DNA from: Streptomyces alanosinicus
Lineage (GTDB): Bacteria > Actinomycetota > Actinomycetes > Streptomycetales > Streptomycetaceae
NCBI RefSeq assembly: GCF_014650595.1
Contig: NZ_BMVG01000010.1
Location: 62,001 to 126,000, forward strand
Reading direction: 5' to 3'
DNA length: 64,000 nucleotides
Position 1 is the first letter of the stretch. Each line of letters starts with the position of its first letter. The translations under genes were made by a program, and so were the position numbers. The notes under the pieces are model-generated. The model did not search any database. It was not told the DNA's origin and saw nothing but the letters and a program-made list of their open reading frames with translations. This document shows positions 42,499-51,932 of the stretch, one piece after another.

Positions 42499-45237
42499 CT
42501 ACGGCAGCGGCTGCTCCGCCCAGATGATCTTGCCGTTCGGGGTGTAGCGGGTGCCCCAGCGCTCGGCGAGTTGTGCGACCAGGAACAGGCCACGGCCGCC
42601 CTCGTCGGTGCTCGCGGCGTACCGCAGATGCGGCGAGGTCGTGCTGCGGTCGGAGACCTCGCAGATCAGCGTGCGGTCGCGCAGCAGCCGTACGGCGATC
42701 GGGCCGCGTCCGTAGCGGATGGCGTTGGTGACCAGCTCGCTCAGGATCAGCTCCGTGCTGAAGACCAGATCCTCAAGGCCCCAGTCGGCGAGCTGCCCGG
42801 TCACCGCGGACCGCACCTGCGACACCGCCGCAGGATCGGACGGCACCTGCCACTCGGCGACCCGGTCGGCGCCCAGCACCCGGGTGCGGGCGACGATCAG
42901 CGCGACGTCGTCGCTCGGCCGGGCCGGCAGCCGGTCCAGCACCGCCCGGCAGGTGTCCTCCGGCGAGGCACCCGGCGTGCCGCGCAGGGCGTCGCGCAGC
43001 AGATCGAGACCCTCGTCGATGTCCCGCTCACGGTCCTCCACCAGCCCGTCGGTGTACAGCACCAGCCTGCTGCCCTCCGGCGGGTCCAGCTCGACCGTCT
43101 CGAACGGCAGCCCGCCCAGGCCCAGCGGCGGCCCCGCGGGCACCTCCGGGAACTCCACCCGGCCGTCGGGGTGCACCAGCGCGGGCGGCGGATGGCCGGC
43201 CCGGGCCACGGTGCACCGCCCCGAGACCGGGTCGTAGACCGCGTACAGACAGGTCGCGCCGGTGATCGCCGCGGCGCCGTCCGCGGCGGGCTCGTCCTGG
43301 TCGATCCGCCCCACCAACTCGTCCAGCAGACCGAGGAGTTCATCCGGCGGCAGATCCAGCGCGGAGAAGTTGTGCACCGCCGTGCGCAGCCGGCCCATGG
43401 TGGCCGCCGCGTGCAGCCCGTGCCCCACCACGTCCCCGACCACCAGCGCCACCCGCGCACCGGACAACGGCAGGACGTCGAACCAGTCGCCGCCGACCCC
43501 GGACTGTGCCGGCAGATAGCGGTAGGCGATCTCCAGCGCGCCCTGCTCGGGCAGTTTGCGCGGCAGCAGACTGCGCTGCAGCGTCACCGCCAGGCTGTGC
43601 TCGCGCGTGTACCGGCGGGCGTTGTCGATGGACACCGCGGCCCGCGCGACCAGCTCCTCGGCGAGGGCCAGCTCCTCGGCGTCGAACGGCTGCGGCTTCT
43701 CCGCACGCCAGAAGTTCGCCACCCCCAGCACCAGACTGCCCGCCCGCAGCGGCACCGTGATCAGCGAATGGATGCCGTACGCCAGCACCTGATCGGTGCG
43801 CTCCACGTCCTGTGCGCGCCAGCCGGACGCGTCGCGCAGCCGGGGCACCAGCACCGACTGCCCGGTGGTCAGACTGCGCGCCTGTGGCGAGGTCGCCACG
43901 AACCGGATCCGCTCGTCCACCGGGTACAGCGGGCAGTCCTTGCGGATGCCGGCGCAGGCGGCACGGCGCAGCGCCGTGCCCGGCTTCGGCTCCTCACCGT
44001 TCAGCACCGCGTCGAACAGGTCCACCGTCGCGAAGTCCGCGAACCGGGGCACCGCCAGGGTGGCCAGCTCCCCGGCGGTACGGCTCACATCCAGGCTGGT
44101 GCCGATGCCCACCCCGGCGTCGTACAGCATGTTCAGCCGCTCGCGCGCCACCTCCGCACGGCCCAGAAGGGCGCGCAGCTCCGTGGAGTCGCGCAGCGTG
44201 GTGACGCTGCCCGCCGGGCCGCCGCGCAGATCGGTGGGCCGCTGGTTGACCGCCAGCAGCCGGTCCTTGACCAGATGCACCTCGTCCGTGGCCACCCGGC
44301 CCGAGGCCAGCAGCGCCGCCGTCTCGTCGTCCAGGCCCAGCTCCAGCACGCTGCGCCGCTCGGCGTCCGCGGGCAGGTCCAGCAGCCGGTGCGCCTCGTC
44401 GTTGGCGAGCAGCAGCAGGCCGTCGTCGCCGACGATCAGCACTCCCTCCCGGACCGCGTGCAGCACCGCGTCGTGGTGCTCGTACATCCGCGTCATCTCG
44501 TACGGCCCGAGACCGTGCGTCTGGCGCAGCAGCCGTCTGCTGACCAGCGCCGTGCCCGCCGTGGCCAGCGCGAGGGCCGCCGCGGCCGCGCCGAGCAGCA
44601 GCGGCAGCGTCTGATCGGCGGCGCCGCCCACATGTGCCGTCGTGATCCCGGCCGAGACCAGGCCGACCACCGTGCCCGCGGCGTCCTTCACCGGCACCAC
44701 GACCTGGACCAGCGGGCCTATCGTGCCGTTGACGTGCTCGGTGACCGTGCCCCCGGCCAGCGCCGGGCCGATCGTGCCGACGAACTTCTTGCCGATCCGG
44801 TCCGGCTTGGGGTGCGTGTAGCGGATGCCGTCGGTGTTCATCACGACGACGAAGTCCACCCCGGTCGCCTTGCGGACCGCCTCCGCACGCGGCTGCAGTA
44901 CGGCGGTGGGGTCCGGGGTGCGCAGCGCGGCGGCCGTGCCGGGCGCGTTCGCGAAGGACTCGGCGACGGCGAGGGAACGGTTCTGTGCCTCCAGATCGCT
45001 GTCGCGCCGCACTTGGAGCACCTGGGCCACCACCGCCGACACGACCAGCAGCAGCACGATCACCACTTGGAGGACGAACACCTGACCGGCGACGCTGCGT
45101 CCGCTCACCGCCGACCGCAGGGCCGCGGTCCTGCCACTCGTGTGGCCCGAACTCTGCGCTCCCGGGGTCTGCGATGCACGCGTGTCCCCGGACGCACGGG
45201 ACAGCCGGGTCGCGGGCCGGCCGGGCAGTCGCACCAT
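42499..45237 (-). CDS. Membrane-bound SpoIIE-type phosphatase with sensor and ATPase domains
   Basis: The 912-residue protein has a membrane segment near residue 35-60 (FVLQVVIVLLLVVSAVVAQV), a single-Cache-like extracellular sensor (VDFVVVMNTDGIRYTHPKPD), and a second membrane segment near 200. A PAS domain (GVLIVGDDGLLLLANDEAHR) and a GAF domain follow, then a PP2C-type SpoIIE phosphatase (SGVGGDWFDVLPLSGARVAL, VVGDVVGHGLHAAATMGRLR). The end is a HATPase_c_2 anti-sigma-like kinase (FSTELILSELVTNAIRYGRG). It can both dephosphorylate an anti-anti-sigma factor and act like an RsbW kinase, linking a ligand outside to a sigma factor. The partner is not encoded nearby. Confidence 0.88.
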   Translation of the reverse strand: MVRLPGRPATRLSRASGDTRASQTPGAQSSGHTSGRTAALRSAVSGRSVAGQVFVLQVVIVLLLVVSAVVAQVLQVRRDSDLEAQNRSLAVAESFANAPGTAAALRTPDPTAVLQPRAEAVRKATGVDFVVVMNTDGIRYTHPKPDRIGKKFVGTIGPALAGGTVTEHVNGTIGPLVQVVVPVKDAAGTVVGLVSAGITTAHVGGAADQTLPLLLGAAAAALALATAGTALVSRRLLRQTHGLGPYEMTRMYEHHDAVLHAVREGVLIVGDDGLLLLANDEAHRLLDLPADAERRSVLELGLDDETAALLASGRVATDEVHLVKDRLLAVNQRPTDLRGGPAGSVTTLRDSTELRALLGRAEVARERLNMLYDAGVGIGTSLDVSRTAGELATLAVPRFADFATVDLFDAVLNGEEPKPGTALRRAACAGIRKDCPLYPVDERIRFVATSPQARSLTTGQSVLVPRLRDASGWRAQDVERTDQVLAYGIHSLITVPLRAGSLVLGVANFWRAEKPQPFDAEELALAEELVARAAVSIDNARRYTREHSLAVTLQRSLLPRKLPEQGALEIAYRYLPAQSGVGGDWFDVLPLSGARVALVVGDVVGHGLHAAATMGRLRTAVHNFSALDLPPDELLGLLDELVGRIDQDEPAADGAAAITGATCLYAVYDPVSGRCTVARAGHPPPALVHPDGRVEFPEVPAGPPLGLGGLPFETVELDPPEGSRLVLYTDGLVEDRERDIDEGLDLLRDALRGTPGASPEDTCRAVLDRLPARPSDDVALIVARTRVLGADRVAEWQVPSDPAAVSQVRSAVTGQLADWGLEDLVFSTELILSELVTNAIRYGRGPIAVRLLRDRTLICEVSDRSTTSPHLRYAASTDEGGRGLFLVAQLAERWGTRYTPNGKIIWAEQPLP

Positions 45238-45320
45238 GTGCCCATGTCTACACTGCCCGGCCCCGTCAGGCGAGACCGTCGCCCGCGGCGGCGTGCGCCG
45301 GTCGGAGCGGCGCGATCCGG

Positions 45321-47831
45321 TCACCGGTGGCGCACGGGCGCGGAACGGCGCGCGGCGAGCAGCAGCGCCACGTCGTCCGGGCGGTCGGCGGCATGCCGGG
45401 CAGCGGCCGTCAGCCGGTCGGCGACCCCGGCCAGCGAGCGCCCGCCGCGCCGGCCGGCCGCGGCCCCGGCCCTGGCGAGCGCCAGCCGCAGCGCGGTGAT
45501 GCCGTCGTCGATGTCCGCGCCCGGCCGCTCCACCAGCCCGTCCGTGTACAGGGCGAGGATCGCGTCCGGTTCCAGCAGCAGCTCGGCCACCGGATACCGG
45601 GCCTGCGGATCCACTCCGAGGACGACACCGCCCGGGACGTCCACCAGCCTGGCCTGGCCGTCGGGGGAGAGCAGCAGCGGCGGCAGATGGCCCGCGCGCG
45701 CGATCCGGGCCCGGCCCGTCGCGGGGTCCAGCCGCAGATAGCAACAGCTGGCGAACTGACCGGGGTCGAGGCCGATCAGCAGATGGTTGGTGCCGCTCAT
45801 CACCTCGTCGGGCGGCCGGTCGCCCAGCGCGAACGCCCGCACCGCACTGCGCAACTGCCCCATCGTGGCCGCCGCCTGCACCCCGTGCCCCTGCACATCC
45901 CCGATCACCAGGGCGAGCCCGTCACCCGCCTCGACCACGTCGTACCAGTCGCCGCCCACATCCATGCCCTGAGTGCCCGGCAGATACCGGCCCGCGGTCT
46001 CCACCTGCGGATGGGCCGACAGCCGGCGGGGCAGCAGCGCCTGCTGCAGTCCGCGCGCGAGCGCCGCCTCGCTGTCGTAGCGCTGCGCCCGCTCCATGGC
46101 GTGCGCGATGAGCCCGGCGAGCGCGGTGAGCACCGTACGTTCCTCGGTGCTGAAGCCGCGCGGGCGGTCGAAGCCGAGGATGCACGAACCGACCGGCCGC
46201 CCCGAGGCGATCAGCGGCAGAAAGGCCCGGGCGCCTTCGTCGGCGTCCAGCGGGATGCCCGGATAGTCGGCCGGCAGCTGCTGCATCGACTCGAAGAACA
46301 GCGGCCGCCCCGTGGTCAGGCACTCCACGCCCGGCAGCCGGGCGTCCAGGCCGACCCCCTCGAACGGCGCGAGGAACCCCTGCGGAAAACCCGTCTCCCA
46401 GGCGAGATACAGATGCCGGTCCTGCAGCAGATAGATGGCGAGGCGCCGGCCGCCGAACGCGGGCAGCAGCTCCTGCATGACCACCGCCGACACCTGCCGG
46501 GCGGTCACCGCGTCCGTCAGCGCGATCGCCAGGGCGATCGGCCGGTACAGCGGCGCCATCGAGTGGCCGCCGGGCACCGTGTCCTCCGGCACATGCTCCT
46601 GCACGACCGGCTCCACCGGGGTGTCCACGCGGCTCGCCGGCATGAGTGTGCAGGTCAGCAGGTCCTCGCCGGGATGCACCGACACCGCGAGCCAGTCGCC
46701 CTGGCCGGGTTCGCCGCCGTCGCCGGCCGGCCGGCGCACATGGAAGTGGACCGGATCAGGGGCCAGCAGGGCGCCGCGCAGATGGTCGTCGCAGGGTGCA
46801 CCGGTCAGCCACGGCATCGCCTCCCACAGCAGCCGCCCGAGCAGCCACTGCCGCTCCCGGCCGGCGAGCCGGGCCGCGGTCCGGTTGACGTACACGATCC
46901 GGCCCAGCCGGTCCAGGCAGAACACGCCCTGCGGCAGCAGGTCGGCCGCGCCGTCCGCGCACGCGCCGGGACCGGGGTCGAACACCACCCCGCCGACCCC
47001 TTCCGCACCCCCGTCCCCGGCGGTCGGCCACAGGTCCAGCAGCCGTGGCGCGCCGTCCCGCGCCCGCAGGCTCAGCGGCTCGGCCGGCGGCTTTCCGGCG
47101 GCGGTGTCGCGCAGCGCGGTCAGGATCCGGTCCGCGTCGTCCGGGGCCAGGGCGTCCGCGAGCGCCGTGTCCGTCCCCGCGAACTCGCCGGGGCACAGCC
47201 CGAGGAGGGCGTACAGACGGTCGTCCGGGCGCACCGCGCGGGTCACGGGGTCCCAGCCGAACCGCGCCACCGCCGGCTGCGCGGGCCGGCGCGCGGGCGG
47301 CCGGACACACAGCGGCTCGGCGTCCCACACGACCGCGGCCGGGTCCCCGTCGGCGAGCCCCAGCAGCTCGGCACCCAACCCCTCGGCCAGCCGTGCGAGC
47401 AGCTCCATGTCCAGCAGCTCGTCCACGGAGTCGGCGACGGCCGGGCGCAGCACCGTGAGCACGCCCAGCGGCTCGTTCCCGCCCGGCACCGGCACATGCA
47501 CCGACCCGAACGGGAAGGGCAGTCCCGCGGCGAACTGCGGGTACCGGCGCACCGTCTCGGTGGCGTTCGCCAGCACCACCCGTACGCCGAGACGGTAGGC
47601 GTCGGCGACGGGGAACGGCCGGCCGACCTGCACCCGCCACCAGGGCCGGAACAGCGGACCGGGCAGCCCGGCGAGCACGGCGAGGCGCAGCAGGCCCGGG
47701 GTGCCGGAGCGCAGGTACACGCCCGCCACCCGGCCGCCGGCCGCACCGAGCGCACCGGTCGAGGTGTCCGCCAGCAGCGCGGCGAGCCGGTCCCGCGTAC
47801 GGACCAGCTGCTCGCCACCGCTCCCAGTCAT
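45321..47831 (-). CDS. Soluble SpoIIE-type phosphatase with PAS and GAF domains
   Basis: The 836-residue protein has no membrane segment. A GAF-like region at the start (RRYPQFAAGLPFPFGSVHVP) is followed by PAS domains (GVFCLDRLGRIVYVNRTAAR near residue 310), a second GAF domain (PLIASGRPVGSCILGFDRPR) and a C-terminal PP2C/SpoIIE domain (MDVGGDWYDVVEAGDGLALV, IGDVQGHGVQAAATMGQLRS) with the metal-binding Asp residues. Unlike its neighbour it lacks the ATPase domain. It is transcribed in the same direction, 83 bases upstream of the first phosphatase gene, so both may act on the same partner-switching system. The ATG at 47831 has GAGG about eight bases upstream. Confidence 0.85.
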   Translation of the reverse strand: MTGSGGEQLVRTRDRLAALLADTSTGALGAAGGRVAGVYLRSGTPGLLRLAVLAGLPGPLFRPWWRVQVGRPFPVADAYRLGVRVVLANATETVRRYPQFAAGLPFPFGSVHVPVPGGNEPLGVLTVLRPAVADSVDELLDMELLARLAEGLGAELLGLADGDPAAVVWDAEPLCVRPPARRPAQPAVARFGWDPVTRAVRPDDRLYALLGLCPGEFAGTDTALADALAPDDADRILTALRDTAAGKPPAEPLSLRARDGAPRLLDLWPTAGDGGAEGVGGVVFDPGPGACADGAADLLPQGVFCLDRLGRIVYVNRTAARLAGRERQWLLGRLLWEAMPWLTGAPCDDHLRGALLAPDPVHFHVRRPAGDGGEPGQGDWLAVSVHPGEDLLTCTLMPASRVDTPVEPVVQEHVPEDTVPGGHSMAPLYRPIALAIALTDAVTARQVSAVVMQELLPAFGGRRLAIYLLQDRHLYLAWETGFPQGFLAPFEGVGLDARLPGVECLTTGRPLFFESMQQLPADYPGIPLDADEGARAFLPLIASGRPVGSCILGFDRPRGFSTEERTVLTALAGLIAHAMERAQRYDSEAALARGLQQALLPRRLSAHPQVETAGRYLPGTQGMDVGGDWYDVVEAGDGLALVIGDVQGHGVQAAATMGQLRSAVRAFALGDRPPDEVMSGTNHLLIGLDPGQFASCCYLRLDPATGRARIARAGHLPPLLLSPDGQARLVDVPGGVVLGVDPQARYPVAELLLEPDAILALYTDGLVERPGADIDDGITALRLALARAGAAAGRRGGRSLAGVADRLTAAARHAADRPDDVALLLAARRSAPVRHR

Positions 47832-47975
47832 CGCCCCTACCTCGTCCCATGCGCCTCCGGGTGGATGACACAGCAAGAATGCGCCAGAAGGACGGTGCGA
47901 CGCACCTGGGAAGGGCACGGAAGCGGGGAAGCCGTGCGGATCGACCGGCGGAGCCGCACCACTCCGTTGGCCTAT

Positions 47976-48027
47976 CCGCTCCCAGGGCCCGCTCCCACGG
48001 CCTGTCTCCACGGCCCGTTCCCACGGC
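47976..48027. repeat. 13-bp tandem repeat
   Basis: Four consecutive 13-base units of the type CCGTTCCCACGGC lie in the 396-base gap between the divergent phosphatase and repeat-protein genes. Each contains CCC-ACGG, so the array could bind a regulator or be a slippage product. The rest of the gap shows no gene; promoters for both directions must be here. Confidence 0.65.
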
Positions 48028-48227
48028 CTGGTCGCCGCCCGTCCGGGCGGAGCGGGTCCGTGCCGCCCGGCCGAGGCCGTCACCCGCTGCCCGCGCGTTC
48101 ACCCGGCCGCCTCACACCGGTGCCCCACCCGAGTGGCGGGGCCACCGACCGGCTTCTAGTAATGGTGCGTAATGCCGCGGCCGAAGGCGGGGCGCGGACG
48201 CGGCCGCACCATTCGTCTGGAGGCGAG

Positions 48228-49844
48228 ATGACCACCCGATCTCCCAGCCCCCGTCCCGACGACGCCTGCATATCCTCCGGGTCGGGTCCCACCGGCGTCC
48301 CCAGCCTGTACCCCCACCTGCCCATGCGGCCGGCACTGCCCGCGAAGCCGCTCCCGGAGGCGCTCCACGAAGCGCTCCACGAGAGCCCGGCCGAGATGTC
48401 CCTGGCTCCTGACGAGGTGCTTCAGGACGAGATGCTTCAGGACGAGGTGCTTCAGGCGGTCGCCGACGGTCTCCCGCACGAGGAGGGTCTCCCGTACGGC
48501 GACCCGTTGCCCGGCCTGGTCCAGGCGGCCGTCGCCAACCGCCCGGTCGAAGACGTCGTCCGTCTCATCACGCTGCTGGAGGGTTCCCCCGAGCACGCCC
48601 GGACCACGGCCGACGCACTGCGCGCGGTCGGGGTCGACCGGTCCGTGGAGGACCTGGCCCGTCTCGTGACCCTGCTGACCGAGTCGCCCGGGGACACCGC
48701 CAGCGCGGACGAGGCGATCCGGGTCGCCGCGGAACGCCGTCCGCTGGACGACGTGAGCCGGCTGATGCAGCTGCTGCACCGGACGTCCATGGGGCCCTAC
48801 TGCGGGCAGGCCGCGGTGCGGGCCGTGGCCGTCAGCCGACCCGTGGAGGAACTCGCCGAACTGATCGGCCGGCTGACGGCGGACCGCACCGGGCGCGAGA
48901 GCCCGCCGTCCGAGCCGACGTCCGCCGTTCTGCCGTCTCTGCCTTCGTCGGTGCCTTCGTCTCTGTCCTCGTCTCTGTCGTCGACGAACCCGCTGAAATC
49001 CGACCCGTTGAACGCCGGCCCGCTCAGCGCGGTCTCGGTGAACCCCGAGACCGTGTCCGCGTTCGACGCCTGGGCCGCGGCGGCCGCCGGCCAGAAGACC
49101 CCGCCCGTGCGGGAACGCCCCGCGGTGGACGGGCCCGCGCAGGACGGGCCCGCGGCGGATCCTCCCGCGACGCAAGGGCCCGTGAAGGAAGCACCCGCGA
49201 AGGAAGGGCCCGGCAAGAGCCGATCCGCGACGGAGCGGCCGGTTACTGAGCGGCAGGCGAAGGGGCGGTCGTCGGTGGAGCGGTCGGCGGTGGAGCGCTC
49301 GGTGAAGGAGCGAAGCGCGAAGGACCGCTCCGCGAAAGCGCGGTCCGCGAAGGGCCGTTCCGCGCAGAACCGTTCCGTGAAGGCGCGGCCGACGATGGGC
49401 CGGTTCATGCGGGGGCGCGTGACGAAGGCTCGTCCCACCGAGGCCGCGGCGCTCTCGTGGGGTACCCGCGGCACCGCCCTGCTGGTCCTGCTGTGCGGAG
49501 TGGCCCACGCCCCGCGCCACTGGACCGGCCCGTCCCACGGCGTCCTCACGGCCACCGTGCTCGCCGCGGGGCTGTGCGGGCTGCTGGCCCTCGCGCTGCC
49601 CGCCCGGACGGCATCGGCCCGGCTCGTCGCGGCGACCGCCGCGTCCGGTGTCACGGCGGCGCTCGCCGCCGGGCAGCTGCTCGGCGGGCGGTTCGGGCTG
49701 CCGGACGCGCCCCGGCTGTGGGAGGCGACCCTGGCCCCGCCGTGGCTCGCCGTCACGTCGGCCGGGGCGGCCGCGCTCATGGCCCTGGCCGTGCTGCTGG
49801 GTGCCCTGTTCGCGGGCGACGCCCGTCGCGAGGGCACCGGCTGA
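48228..49844 (+). CDS. Helical-repeat protein with basic linker and C-terminal membrane domain
   Basis: The 538-residue protein has three parts. Residues 95-220 hold four repeats of 36 to 38 residues, each like RPVEDVVRLITLLEGSPEHA and DRSVEDLARLVTLLTESPGD, which should form a helical solenoid. Residues about 225-405 are low complexity: a serine run (SLPSSVPSSLSSSLSSTNP), then a strongly basic array of K/R-x-R-S-A/V units (RSAKDRSAKARSAKGRSAQ). Residues about 410-530 contain four to five membrane segments (TALLVLLCGVAHAPRH and on). GGAGG precedes the ATG. No family name is known to me. The solenoid and basic array could bind a protein partner or nucleic acid at the membrane. Confidence 0.7.
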   Translation: MTTRSPSPRPDDACISSGSGPTGVPSLYPHLPMRPALPAKPLPEALHEALHESPAEMSLAPDEVLQDEMLQDEVLQAVADGLPHEEGLPYGDPLPGLVQAAVANRPVEDVVRLITLLEGSPEHARTTADALRAVGVDRSVEDLARLVTLLTESPGDTASADEAIRVAAERRPLDDVSRLMQLLHRTSMGPYCGQAAVRAVAVSRPVEELAELIGRLTADRTGRESPPSEPTSAVLPSLPSSVPSSLSSSLSSTNPLKSDPLNAGPLSAVSVNPETVSAFDAWAAAAAGQKTPPVRERPAVDGPAQDGPAADPPATQGPVKEAPAKEGPGKSRSATERPVTERQAKGRSSVERSAVERSVKERSAKDRSAKARSAKGRSAQNRSVKARPTMGRFMRGRVTKARPTEAAALSWGTRGTALLVLLCGVAHAPRHWTGPSHGVLTATVLAAGLCGLLALALPARTASARLVAATAASGVTAALAAGQLLGGRFGLPDAPRLWEATLAPPWLAVTSAGAAALMALAVLLGALFAGDARREGTG

Positions 49845-49999
49845 CTCGGGCCGCCGGGTGCGTCGGTTCCGCAGGCCGCGGTTCCGCGCCCCCGGCTGCT
49901 GCCGGGCACTGCACCGGACGGCCGTCCTCCCGGGCGGCCGCCATGGCGAACGGGAAGGCGTCCGCCTCCCGTCACATCGCCGCAGGACGCGGCGGCCGT

Positions 50000-50287
50000 T
50001 CAGGGATCGACCGGGTCGGGTGGCAGTGGCCGGGCGGCGCGCAGGCTGCGCAGGGCGAGCAGCAGGACGCCGATGTCGTCCAGGTAGATCGGATCGGGCA
50101 GCAGGTCGGTGGGGAGCAGTAGGTAGGCGACCGCGCCCCAGAACACCCAGCGCGGGCCCGTCGGCAGCCCGGCCCGCAGCAGCGTGCGCCGGGCCCGGAC
50201 CAGCCGGACCAGCAGCACGAGGGCGACGGCGAGCAGCGCCGCCGCGACGACGATGGCGATCACCAGCAGGGCCGTGGTGGTGTCCAT
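50000..50287 (-). CDS. DUF1232 (YkvA-like) small membrane protein
   Basis: The 95-residue protein has one long N-terminal membrane segment (LLVIAIVVAAALLAVALVLL) and a DUF1232 core: YLLLPTDLLPDPIYLDDIGV, followed by LLLALRSL, the conserved LLP-D-x-IP...D-D pattern. The function of the family is unknown. It begins four bases after the stop of the larger gene to its right and so belongs to the same operon. It is separated from the convergent repeat-protein gene by 155 bases without any gene. Confidence 0.75.
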   Translation of the reverse strand: MDTTTALLVIAIVVAAALLAVALVLLVRLVRARRTLLRAGLPTGPRWVFWGAVAYLLLPTDLLPDPIYLDDIGVLLLALRSLRAARPLPPDPVDP

Positions 50288-50291
50288 GCCG

Positions 50292-51527
50292 CTACGACGA
50301 CCGGGTCGTGCCGTCGGTCGCCTCGGCGCCGCCGTTCTCCGCGGCGGGCCCGGCCGACGCCGGCGCCTCCGGCGCGCCGTTCGCCGAGGCCCCGGCAAGG
50401 TCCGGCGTCTGCGGTGCCGGCTGCCGCCGGCCCTTGAACGTGAGCCGCTCGAACGTCCGCGTCAGCTGCCGCAGCGCGCCCGGTGTCCCGGACTCGGGCC
50501 GCTGGTTCGGCAGCGCCGGCGCGGGGGCCGGGACGTCGCGGTAGGCGGCGAGGGCCGCCAGCGCCTGTTCGGCCGCGTCCTTGTAGAGATCACGGGACGT
50601 GGTCATGGCCTCCAGCGCCTCGGCGTACATGGCGACCCGCTGCCGTTCGCGCTCCAGCTCCTCCTGGAGCGTCATCAGGGTCCAGTCGTCGCGCAGCTCG
50701 GTCAGCGCCTCCTCGGTCGCCTGCGGCAGCGGCCGGGGCAGTGCGACGAAGTGACGCAGGGCCGAAAGGAGGGCGGCCGGCTCGGAACCGTCCAGGAAGA
50801 CGCTACGCACGCTGTGCTCCCGGCTGTCGTAGCCCTCCGGAGCCGGGTCCGGAGGCAGCAGCACCGCGCCGCCGCGCGGCACCTCGCAACCGAGGTCCTT
50901 CAGCGCCCAGTTGACGGCACGGAACTGGTGCGGCGCGGCCCGGTGCTCCACCACGCGGTGCCGCAGCCCCGGCGGCAGCAGCCGGGTCAGCGGCAGTCGG
51001 CCCTGCTCGTCCGGGGTCATCGCCTCGTGCACGACGACATTCACGCACCATGCCTCGCGCGCCGCGTCCCGCAGCAGGCGCCGCATCTCCTTGTCGTCCG
51101 CGGGCAGCGCGTTGACCTGCCGGAAGCGCAGCCCGGCGACCGTGGCGTGGTGGTCCCAGGAGCCGTCGTCACCGGTGGCGCCGTCGGGCCAGAACAGTGT
51201 CGCGGGCGAGGGCCAGGCCTCGTCCCAGGGGCGCTCCGCGTCGGCGACGAGCCGCCATTCGTGCCCCTGCAACCGGCCCTCGCACGGTACGAGGGTGAGC
51301 CGGGCCCGCACGGTGACGGTGCCGCCGGCCCGCCAGCGCGCCTCGAAGACCCGCCGGACCGCGTCCTCGGGCACGTCGGGCTCGGTGAAGTCGTCGATGT
51401 CCCCGCTCTCCTGGTGCCGGCGCAGGGTGCGGCGGACGAGGTCCTCGGGATCGGGACCCGTGTGACGGCCGCGGGCCGCCCAGAGGGTCTGCGGGATGGT
51501 GGCGCGGTCGGTGGCGGAGTTCGACAT
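50292..51527 (-). CDS. Conserved hypothetical protein (411 residues)
   Basis: The protein is cytoplasmic and has no motif I can name. The first 280 residues form a folded region with EARWRAGGTVTVRARLTLVP, WCVNVVVHEAMTPDEQGRLP and EVPRGGAVLLPPDPAPEGYD. Residues about 285-330 are a likely coiled coil (LTELRDDWTLMTLQEELERE). The C-terminal 80 residues are proline/alanine-rich and disordered. ATG at 51527 starts the conserved part. Longer in-frame starts to the right add only an arginine-rich leader. It is followed four bases later by the DUF1232 gene. Streptomyces homologues are annotated as hypothetical. Confidence 0.65.
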   Translation of the reverse strand: MSNSATDRATIPQTLWAARGRHTGPDPEDLVRRTLRRHQESGDIDDFTEPDVPEDAVRRVFEARWRAGGTVTVRARLTLVPCEGRLQGHEWRLVADAERPWDEAWPSPATLFWPDGATGDDGSWDHHATVAGLRFRQVNALPADDKEMRRLLRDAAREAWCVNVVVHEAMTPDEQGRLPLTRLLPPGLRHRVVEHRAAPHQFRAVNWALKDLGCEVPRGGAVLLPPDPAPEGYDSREHSVRSVFLDGSEPAALLSALRHFVALPRPLPQATEEALTELRDDWTLMTLQEELERERQRVAMYAEALEAMTTSRDLYKDAAEQALAALAAYRDVPAPAPALPNQRPESGTPGALRQLTRTFERLTFKGRRQPAPQTPDLAGASANGAPEAPASAGPAAENGGAEATDGTTRSS

Positions 51528-51895
51528 GGGCCAATCAACTGAACTGACGGGGGCGAGTGCGCCTTCCAGTATCACCGCTCGGCGGGGCGGAACCCAGTCA
51601 GGGGCCGGTGGGCGGCGCGCGGCGACGGCCGTGCGCTCCAGCGCACGGGACGCGCGCCGTGCACCCGGGGCGCGCGCGATACGCGTCGGGTGGCTGTCGT
51701 TCACTCGTGGCCGGGGCCTCGTACGGCGCCCACAATGGTCCGTCGAACGGGGTCCGCCCGACCATCCGCAGCGGGGCGGATCCCGTTCACCGGACCGGCG
51801 CGCATCAGCACGTAAGACCAGCGCGCGTCAGCACGTATGCGCGTATCACCGCACGCGCGCGTGGCGGCGCCCAGCCCCCGTCGTCTTCAGCTGCG

Positions 51896-51925
51896 TCTCG
51901 ATATATATCGGCTCTCGATATATCC
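51896..51925. promoter_or_regulatory. PadR operator overlapping the promoter and start
   Basis: The perfect palindrome CGATATATATCG (51899-51910) is followed by a second copy of its half, CTCGATATATCC (51914-51925), nine bases before the padR ATG. The AT-rich halves also look like -10 boxes, and no ribosome binding site precedes the ATG, so the transcript may be leaderless and blocked by PadR itself. Confidence 0.65.
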
Positions 51926-51932
51926 TGGCCGC

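Noticed and set aside
44985..48227. A very long rightward open frame preceding the repeat-protein gene
   Set aside because: It is the antisense shadow of the two SpoIIE phosphatase genes. The real gene starts at 48228 with GGAGG upstream; the earlier part has arginine/proline-rich composition without motifs.
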